DNA of 64,000 nt from Bacteroidota bacterium (GTDB lineage Bacteria > Bacteroidota > Bacteroidia > Flavobacteriales > Weeksellaceae). A program made the position numbers and the translations under genes. The stretch's first letter is position 1. Each line of letters begins with the position of its first letter. The stretch is from assembly GCA_023394415.1 (NCBI GenBank), contig JAEXAR010000009.1:62001-126000 (forward strand), written 5' to 3'. The notes beneath the pieces are model-generated. The model saw only the letters and a program-made list of their open reading frames with translations, ran no database searches and was not told where the DNA came from. This document shows, piece by piece, positions 58,417-64,000 of the stretch.

Positions 58417-59421
58417 TTGAATCCTACAATCTCCATCATCATTGCTATTTTCAATCGTAAAGACGAACTTTTCGAACTTTTGAATTCACTTTCTTTTCAA
58501 ACTGATAAAAATTTTGAAGTTATTGTGGTAGATGACGGTTCTAAAATTGCACTTTTACCAACTGTAGAACTTTTTCAAGATCGTTTAAATATTCAGTTTT
58601 TTAGAAAAGACAATTCAGGTCCCGGACTAACACGAAACTACGGTGCGAGAAGAGCAAAAAATGATTGGCTGGTTTTTGTAGATTCAGACGTTATTGTTGA
58701 AAAAGATTACATCGAAAACATCAAAAAAAATATTCTTGAAACTCCTTGCGATGCTTTTGGAGGTGCAGATAAAGCGCATAAAGGTTTTAATTTGATGCAA
58801 AAAGCCATCTCCTACTCTATGACTTCTGTTTTTACAACAGGCGGAATTCGCGGCAGTAAAAGTGCGGTTACAAAGTTTCAACCCAGAAGTTTCAATATGG
58901 GCGTTCGGAAATCAGCGTTTGAAAAAGTAGGTGGTTTTTCCGAAATGAGAATCGGCGAAGATCCGGATTTATCTATGACGCTTTGGGAAAATGGTTTTAC
59001 AACGGCTTTTTTTGATAATATTGGTGTATATCACAAGCGACGTGTAGATTTCGGAAAATTTTCGAAACAAGTTTATCAGTTTGGTTGCGCCAGACCAATT
59101 CTGAACCAAAGACATCCTAATTATGTAAAGCCAACCTTTGCGTTTCCGTCATTATTTATGATTGGCTATATTTTAGGTTTTATAGAATATTTCTTTTTAC
59201 AGAGAGGATTTATACTTGCAATGTATGGCTTGTACACCTTTCTGGTCTTTTTCCATGCGCTTTGGCAAAACAAAAACATCAGTATTGCAGGAATGGCAGT
59301 GATTTCAACTTTTATTCAGATGTTTTCTTATGGTTATGGATTTTTAAAATCGTGGATTTTATTGAATGTTTTCCGAATGAAACCGGAGGAAGCGTTTCCG
59401 CATCATTTTCATAAATCTTAA
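58417..59421 (+). CDS. Glycosyltransferase family 2, TTG start
   Basis: The 334-residue GT-A protein has SIIIAIFNRKDELFELLNSL, FEVIVVDDGSK, WLVFVDSDVIVEKDY with the DxD, and two or three C-terminal membrane helices. It is a membrane-attached glycan-forming transferase. An in-frame TAA precedes the TTG at 58417 immediately, and no ATG lies near, so TTG is the start. It stands alone after a plus-strand gap. Confidence 0.9.
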   Translation: MNPTISIIIAIFNRKDELFELLNSLSFQTDKNFEVIVVDDGSKIALLPTVELFQDRLNIQFFRKDNSGPGLTRNYGARRAKNDWLVFVDSDVIVEKDYIENIKKNILETPCDAFGGADKAHKGFNLMQKAISYSMTSVFTTGGIRGSKSAVTKFQPRSFNMGVRKSAFEKVGGFSEMRIGEDPDLSMTLWENGFTTAFFDNIGVYHKRRVDFGKFSKQVYQFGCARPILNQRHPNYVKPTFAFPSLFMIGYILGFIEYFFLQRGFILAMYGLYTFLVFFHALWQNKNISIAGMAVISTFIQMFSYGYGFLKSWILLNVFRMKPEEAFPHHFHKS

Positions 59422-59870
59422 TTTTTGTTGCGATAGTTTTAAACGCAAGGATAAACAAAGACTTATTTTAAACTATTGAAACATTTTTAAAGATAAACAA
59501 AGAATATCTAAAGATATTCTGCTAGTAGCGCAAAGTATTTCATTAAAGAATCTGTGAAAATCTTTTGCAATCTGTGGGAAATTTTTAACTTACAAAATAA
59601 TTAAAAGAAATAAAAAATAGCTGAAAATCAGCAGTTTTAATCATTGATTTAGTGAGGTTTCACTTTTTCAGGGTCGTCATAATTCCATACTGCGAAGCGA
59701 ATTTACATTTCCCCAAACTTTGTCCGGCGAAGCATTGATAGAGATAGATTTTTCATACTTCACATCGCCAGGAACTAAAATGCAGCAGTGAGAAGCCAAA
59801 CCACAACTAATCGAAGAATTAGATAGAGAACTGTTTTTAAATCTTCATAGTTTATTTTGTTTTAAATGGA
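59422..59870. other. 449-base gap with repeat and SRPBCC pseudogene
   Basis: No intact gene is present. The left part (59443-59530) is a degenerate ACGCAAGGATAAACAA-type repeat. The right part (59649-59848, minus) is a decayed SRPBCC gene. Confidence 0.6.
59649..59848 (-). pseudogene. SRPBCC (polyketide-cyclase-like) gene remnant
   Basis: On the minus strand the pieces LKTVLYLILRLVVVWLLTAAF, then in another frame VPGDVKYEKSISINASPDKVWGNVNSLRSM, then WNYDDPEKVKPH are readable in that order. This is the N-terminus of SRPBCC-type proteins: a membrane helix followed by the KSISINASPDKVW beta strand-helix. Frame changes and stop codons break it, and the remaining 100 or so residues of the domain are missing. 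Confidence 0.6.
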
Positions 59871-60326
59871 TTAAACTCCGAATTGTTCCAGATGATGATT
59901 GAGGTGTTTGGCGAGCATATTATTCCATTCCTGTGCTGTCATTACGCCAAAACTCATATTTTCTTTTCCTTCAAATGCTTCTCTTCCCAGTTGTTGTACA
60001 CGTTGAATGTTACCGATAAGTTTTTTCTTTTCATCTTCGAAATTTCTTTGGTCGGCAATGATGAAAACCGAACTTGTCGGTAAACTTTGTTTGTAAGGTT
60101 TATCGTTTACAATCTTTGGTTTCACGAAATTTTTCAGTAAAAATTTAGCAATTGAACCCGGCTTTTTATGCTTTTCAGGCGTAAAAATAAAAGAATACGG
60201 CACATTCATATGTGCTAAAACTTGGTCAACCGACATTTTTCCCCATTTTCTTTGGGTTTCGGGTGTGAGTTGATTGATTCTGTTGATGTAATTCTGAGCA
60301 TCTTTGGCGTCGAAAACGTTTTGCAT
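59871..60326 (-). CDS. DUF1569 (DinB-like) protein
   Basis: The 151-residue protein reads FDAKDAQNYINRINQLTPETQRKWGKMSVDQVLAHMN near its start and ends with MTAQEWNNMLAKHLNHHLEQFGV. Both fit DUF1569, a DinB/YfiT-like four-helix fold where His residues (HMN, KHLNHH) form a metal site. Such enzymes are thiol- or other small-molecule-dependent transferases; function here is unknown. It is followed by the SRPBCC pseudogene on the same strand. Confidence 0.82.
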   Translation of the reverse strand: MQNVFDAKDAQNYINRINQLTPETQRKWGKMSVDQVLAHMNVPYSFIFTPEKHKKPGSIAKFLLKNFVKPKIVNDKPYKQSLPTSSVFIIADQRNFEDEKKKLIGNIQRVQQLGREAFEGKENMSFGVMTAQEWNNMLAKHLNHHLEQFGV

Positions 60327-60677
60327 AGTTTTTTATTTAAACCACAAACCCGAATTATCGGATTTAATTAAGTAAAGTTTTTTAAACAAAAATAATATTT
60401 AATTTATAAGTTAAAGTATTATAATGCAAGGTTAAACAAAAGATTTTTAAATTATAGTTCTTTTTTAGATAGACAAAAGGAACATCCGAGATGTTCTTCA
60501 AGGAAATACCAATTCTACTTTCATTGTATTTCATTGCTGAAGCAAAGCGTCACAGTTTATCTTTAAAAATATTTTCACGCAAAGCAAAAAAGCCTTTGTT
60601 TATCCTTGCGCTTTTTAAAAGTCAATAAACAATGAGAAATATTTAATTTTTGTATTGATAATTTAAAAATTTCAATT
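60327..60677. other. 351-base gap with degenerate repeats
   Basis: No gene is seen. It has a TGCAAGGTTAAACAAAAG piece (60424-60441), an ACATCCGAGATGTT hairpin (60482-60495), and TTGTTTATCCTTGCGCTTTT (60598-60617), all members of the same degenerate repeat family as 32884-33133 and 59443-59460. Confidence 0.5.
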
Positions 60678-61247
60678 TTATTCTTTCCAACCCCAAGGTT
60701 TTTCGTTGTAATTTATTGGCTTTGTTAAATCAAAAGTTACGGTAAAAAGTCGGTCGCTTCCTATTCTGCGAAGATTATAGGTAAATGTTTTTTCATCTAA
60801 AGTTATCCACCAAACATTTGTAGAAGCGAAACCGATTCGTTTTGCAGTTTCTGCATCGGCCGGAAACATTTGAAGGTTTTCAAAACCGTGGTTGGTGCTT
60901 TCACCGCCGTATTGTGTCACTTTATCTTCCGAACCGTCTTCTTGACGATGGTCGTGTTTCAATTTTAAGATTTGTTTTTTATTTTTCTTTAAAACCCACG
61001 TTCTCGATTTGTTTTCTCCGACATAAAATGGAATTCTAATTCTATTTGGTTCACAACTTAAAACCTGCATTACCAAACGCTGTCCCATAAATCCATCACC
61101 TTCTTTTCCGCCTGCTGTGATAACTCCTTCGTAAGATTTACCGCAGTGTTTTTCAAGGTTTTGCCAAAATTTTTGACTTTCGGTAAGTGATTGAGAATTA
61201 AAAAATGATAAAGCAAAAATTGCTAAAAATGAAAATAAATTTTTCAT
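60678..61247 (-). CDS. Exported protein of unknown function (CpcT/CpeT-like fold possible)
   Basis: The 189-residue protein has a signal peptide (LFSFLAIFALSFFNSQS), then LTESQKFWQNLEKHCGKSYEGVI, the repeated beta strands RIRIPFYVGENKSRTWVLKKNKKQI, KLKHDHRQEDGSEDKVTQYGG, and WWITLDEKTFTYNLRRIGSDRLFTVTFDL. The beta-barrel pattern with HDHR is slightly like CpcT/CpeT lyases, but the match is weak. It stands alone before the macroglobulin-like gene on the same strand. Confidence 0.7.
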   Translation of the reverse strand: MKNLFSFLAIFALSFFNSQSLTESQKFWQNLEKHCGKSYEGVITAGGKEGDGFMGQRLVMQVLSCEPNRIRIPFYVGENKSRTWVLKKNKKQILKLKHDHRQEDGSEDKVTQYGGESTNHGFENLQMFPADAETAKRIGFASTNVWWITLDEKTFTYNLRRIGSDRLFTVTFDLTKPINYNEKPWGWKE

Positions 61248-61306
61248 AAAACAGATTTAGTTTTAAAGATATTGAATTTTAAATTAATGAAAATCCACTA
61301 TGAATA

Positions 61307-61346
61307 TGCCACGAATGCACGAATAAGTTATTAGTGTATTCGTGGC
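61307..61346. repeat. Dispersed palindromic repeat, copy 2
   Basis: TGCCACGAATGCACGAATA (61307-61325) pairs with the following TATTAGTGTATTCGTGGC (61329-61346). It corresponds to 7201-7242 and lies in the gap downstream of the macroglobulin-like gene. Confidence 0.65.
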
Positions 61347-61356
61347 TAATTTTATA

Positions 61357-61387
61357 ACAAAAATTCCGCTCCAAAATTGAAGCGGAA
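61357..61387 (-). terminator. Terminator after the macroglobulin-like gene
   Basis: TTCCGCTCCAA (61364-61374) pairs with TTGAAGCGGAA (61377-61387) at 10 of 11 positions; on the minus strand TTTTTGTT follows. The stop codon is 26 bases upstream. Confidence 0.7.
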
Positions 61388-61412
61388 ATAAAATTCACTA
61401 TTCACTTATTGA

Positions 61413-64000
61413 CTATTCACTAATCGTCACTCTCGTTCCCTTCGTATGCGCATTCATCTGCGGAGCGTAATAATTCTGCAAGGTTGAAATTCCGTTGCTG
61501 AATGTTCCGGATGCATTGCAAATTACATCATATTCAAACACATATTTTCCTTTTGGCATATATTCGATATAGAAATTGGTGGACGCATCTTTGGTGCTTT
61601 GATAATAGCCCAAATTGTTTTTCCACTGATAACCGGAAAGTACATCTAAAGGTTCAAAACCTGCCGCACGCATATCTTTTAAATGAATGAATTCCATATT
61701 TCTGTCGGTATTCAAAATCATTCTTACCGTCACTTTATCGCCGACTTTCAAAGGTGTTTGTGCGGTAATTGACTGAAGAATTTCGCCGTTTTCGGTTTTT
61801 ACTTTTTTGTACAATTCTTTGGTAATCGAAATGTAGGTTTCGGAAGATTTTATTTTATCCAAATCTTCGTAATACTGCCAAAACAAACCACCCTGAACAA
61901 TTCCTGCACCGGGTTTTGTAACGGTTACCGTTCCTAATTTTTTATCAATATTTTCAGATTTTACAGCAGTTTTGATGTAACCTGTGGCTTTAGTATCCGG
62001 ATTTTCTAAAGGTTTTCCGCCCCAAACAATCGTGGCTTTATCGCTTTCAACAGTAGTCCAAGATTTTCCTGAATTTAAAATGGTGTAAATCACTTCCGCG
62101 GTGCTTCTTGATGTATCCCAACTCGAAACTTCTTTTTGCGTGATGAGCCAAATTTTCATTTCTTCAATCATTCTTACATCAGTAGGCGTCAATTTGTTGA
62201 AGGCTTCCAGTGCTCCGGCGTGATTCACGGTTTTGGAACTGTACCAACCCCAGTCGTTCAAGTTCTGTTTCCAGTAAACGCCCTGTGTTTCGGTATTGGT
62301 AGACGTTTCTTTCAGATAAGTCATCAGTTTTTTGGAAAGATTCGTCAGTTTGTACGCATCAAACAACAGGGCCGCACGATGCAATCCGAAGAAGGTAAAA
62401 TCGGTGATTTTTGCGGTTGGTGCTTTTTTGATGACCAAACTTTTCAAAGTAGCGCCTTTTCCTTTTAATGGGAATTCTTTTTCCCAATAATGACGGGAAT
62501 CCAAGAAATCTAAAACGTAATTGTTCCAAATTCTTTCTTTATCGATGTCCCAATATTTATGAACTTCAGCATCCAAGAAATTCACGAGTTTTCGCACCAT
62601 TTCTTTTTGTTCGCCGCTTTGATAATCTTTTAAATCACCTTTCAACCACTCATTTATTCTGCCTAAATTTTTCAAAATATACAGCGAAGTGTAGTACGAA
62701 CTCGGATAACCCGGATACCAACTGAAACCACCGTCCTGATTTTGAAGTTTTTTCAAATCTTCCCAATCCTGATTGATGGACATTCGCATCGTATTCGCAT
62801 CAAAAATTCGGGCTAGTTTCTGCATTTGCTCGGTTTCGTTTTTACTTTCCAAAACCCAAGGTGTTTCGTCCAACAGCAATTGCTTCAATTCCTGATTTTT
62901 TTCAAGGTTGGAAGTGAGCAATCCTCTGCTTTGGTACTCATCAAAAACGGTTTTCATTCTTGGATTGGCTTTGAAAATTTCGGAAGCCAAAACATCCGCA
63001 AACCACTTGTTAAACTGCACATCTGCGGAGAGATTTTGGTCGTCTTTCAAACTTGGCAGGGCAAACATAATTTCCCAAATCGGATTCGTCGTGAGTTCCA
63101 AAGTATTGGCTACGTTCGTGGCAGTTGTAGATGTATTTTTAATTAAATTTTCAATTGTGAAGGTTTTGGTTTGTCCTTCTTTTACGAAAATCGGAACAGC
63201 ATCTGTTACCAACATTCTGTTTGGTAAAATTGCAATCGCTTTTTGTTCGCCATCGGAAAACTCGCCGGCTTTCGCTACAATTCTGAGAATAATAGAGGAT
63301 ACATTAATCGGCACTTTCAGTTTCCAATTGGCAACTGAATTTCCGTTTTCTACTAAATTAAAATTCTGAATCGCATTATTTAAACCAAATTTCGTAGAAA
63401 TATCTTCATTGGTCATCGCATCTAAAATTTGTAACGTTGCCGAACCGTTCAATGCTTTTGCAACCAAACTCGATAATTTAGTTTGAAGATTAATTTCATC
63501 GCCTTCTCTCAAAAATCTTGGATAATTCGGATTGACTGAAAATTCTTTTTGGGTAATGACTTCTTTCTCCAAAAGTGCGGCTCTTGCATCTTTCGTGTGT
63601 GCTAAAAACATCAGTTTCCACTGCGTTAATGCTTCCGGAGACGTAAATTCAAAATTCACGTTTCCGTCCTTATCGGTCATTAAATTCGGATAGAAAAATG
63701 CGGTTTCGTTGAGATTTTGACGCACCGGAATTTTTTCGAGGTCTTCTTTTTCTGATGAATTACCAGCGGTTATTGCTTTTTCACGCTTCATTCCTAGTGC
63801 TGTTACAACAACTTCTTCAACTTTTGCTGAATCTGTCGTAGCAGCAGCGTCCCTTGCAACTTCAGATAGTACAGCAACTGGCGGTGGCGAATATGCAGCA
63901 GTTTTTAATCCTTCTTGATTTATTAAACCTCTAGCACCATAAATTCCACCATCAAACCAGTTAAATTGCGGAACCTGAATATATTTTCCGTTGAAATATT
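61413..64000 (-). CDS. Alpha-2-macroglobulin-like protein, 5'-truncated by window edge
   Basis: About 862 residues are visible; the gene continues past the right edge. The frame is open to the edge, so ATG 63791 is not the start. Before it the sequence reads VEEVVVTALGMKREKAITAG, a SusC-like plug-region motif. The body has the MG and TED-like domains of bacterial macroglobulins: FYPNLMTDKDGNVNFEFTSPEALTQW, KKLQNQDGGFSWYPGYPSSYYT and the ending FYIEYMPKGKYVFEYDV. The thioester motif CxEQ is absent, so covalent trapping is unlikely. It is an envelope protein, probably anchored outside the cytoplasm. Confidence 0.88.
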   Translation of the reverse strand, partial: YFNGKYIQVPQFNWFDGGIYGARGLINQEGLKTAAYSPPPVAVLSEVARDAAATTDSAKVEEVVVTALGMKREKAITAGNSSEKEDLEKIPVRQNLNETAFFYPNLMTDKDGNVNFEFTSPEALTQWKLMFLAHTKDARAALLEKEVITQKEFSVNPNYPRFLREGDEINLQTKLSSLVAKALNGSATLQILDAMTNEDISTKFGLNNAIQNFNLVENGNSVANWKLKVPINVSSIILRIVAKAGEFSDGEQKAIAILPNRMLVTDAVPIFVKEGQTKTFTIENLIKNTSTTATNVANTLELTTNPIWEIMFALPSLKDDQNLSADVQFNKWFADVLASEIFKANPRMKTVFDEYQSRGLLTSNLEKNQELKQLLLDETPWVLESKNETEQMQKLARIFDANTMRMSINQDWEDLKKLQNQDGGFSWYPGYPSSYYTSLYILKNLGRINEWLKGDLKDYQSGEQKEMVRKLVNFLDAEVHKYWDIDKERIWNNYVLDFLDSRHYWEKEFPLKGKGATLKSLVIKKAPTAKITDFTFFGLHRAALLFDAYKLTNLSKKLMTYLKETSTNTETQGVYWKQNLNDWGWYSSKTVNHAGALEAFNKLTPTDVRMIEEMKIWLITQKEVSSWDTSRSTAEVIYTILNSGKSWTTVESDKATIVWGGKPLENPDTKATGYIKTAVKSENIDKKLGTVTVTKPGAGIVQGGLFWQYYEDLDKIKSSETYISITKELYKKVKTENGEILQSITAQTPLKVGDKVTVRMILNTDRNMEFIHLKDMRAAGFEPLDVLSGYQWKNNLGYYQSTKDASTNFYIEYMPKGKYVFEYDVICNASGTFSNGISTLQNYYAPQMNAHTKGTRVTISE

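Overview
The window is low-GC bacterial DNA of the Bacteroidota, class Flavobacteriia, and the gene content looks most like Weeksellaceae (Chryseobacterium and relatives). Signs are the GSCFA, DUF1599, DUF937-OmpA, BT_3928-like and DUF47/PiT families, lipoproteins with short SC lipoboxes, promoters of the TAnnTTTG (-7) type instead of TATAAT, and weak Shine-Dalgarno sequences. It is ordinary chromosome: no prophage, integrase, conjugation gene, CRISPR array or rRNA was seen.

Layout. 0-1.3 kb: a parA gene cut by the left edge, an AT-rich gap with several DnaA-box-like nonamers, and a TonB gene. 1.4-7.2 kb: nucleotide metabolism and GTPase genes (purA, hpt, adk, obgE) with a small repeat-bounded four-helix-bundle gene inserted between hpt and adk, then an RhlE-type helicase. 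7.2-12.6 kb, minus strand: tatD-like, GNAT, GSCFA, prenyl diphosphate synthase, PiT phosphate transporter and its DUF47 partner. 12.7-17.7 kb: a second DEAD-box helicase, an inverted-repeat-bounded GIY-YIG nuclease gene, DUF2461, VOC and an alpha-amylase lipoprotein. 17.8-31.9 kb: dispersed surface-polysaccharide genes (FkbM methyltransferase, flippase, glycosyltransferases, gmd-fcl-cupin for GDP-fucose) mixed with an amidohydrolase, aspA, a peptidoglycan amidase and three tRNAs (Ser, Pro, Arg).

32-38.5 kb: prmA, tpiA, S9 peptidase, TerB-like, DoxX-like and DUF1599 on the minus strand, divergent from folP. 39-46.5 kb: dnaG, clpP, an esterase lipoprotein, dnaJ-grpE. 46.5-51.8 kb: a beta-barrel gene broken by an amber codon, an Nramp transporter with a DtxR/MntR-like operator, a DUF937-OmpA protein and proS. 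51.9-64 kb: a Gly/Tyr-rich lipoprotein, a FadL-type barrel, ZIP transporter, methyltransferases, Na/Pi symporter, a TTG-started glycosyltransferase, an SRPBCC pseudogene, DUF1569, and an alpha-2-macroglobulin-like gene that runs off the right edge.

The most notable items are the DnaA-box cluster beside parA, the GIY-YIG cassette with 35-bp terminal inverted repeats, two copies of a structured intergenic element whose hairpin tips differ but stay paired, a recurrent TAnnTTTG-N4-ATG arrangement that predicts leaderless mRNAs, a probable CTG start, a DnaG primase without its zinc ligands, and a SusC-like VVVTALG motif inside the macroglobulin-like protein. All functional names come from motif recognition in the translated sequence; no database search was run.
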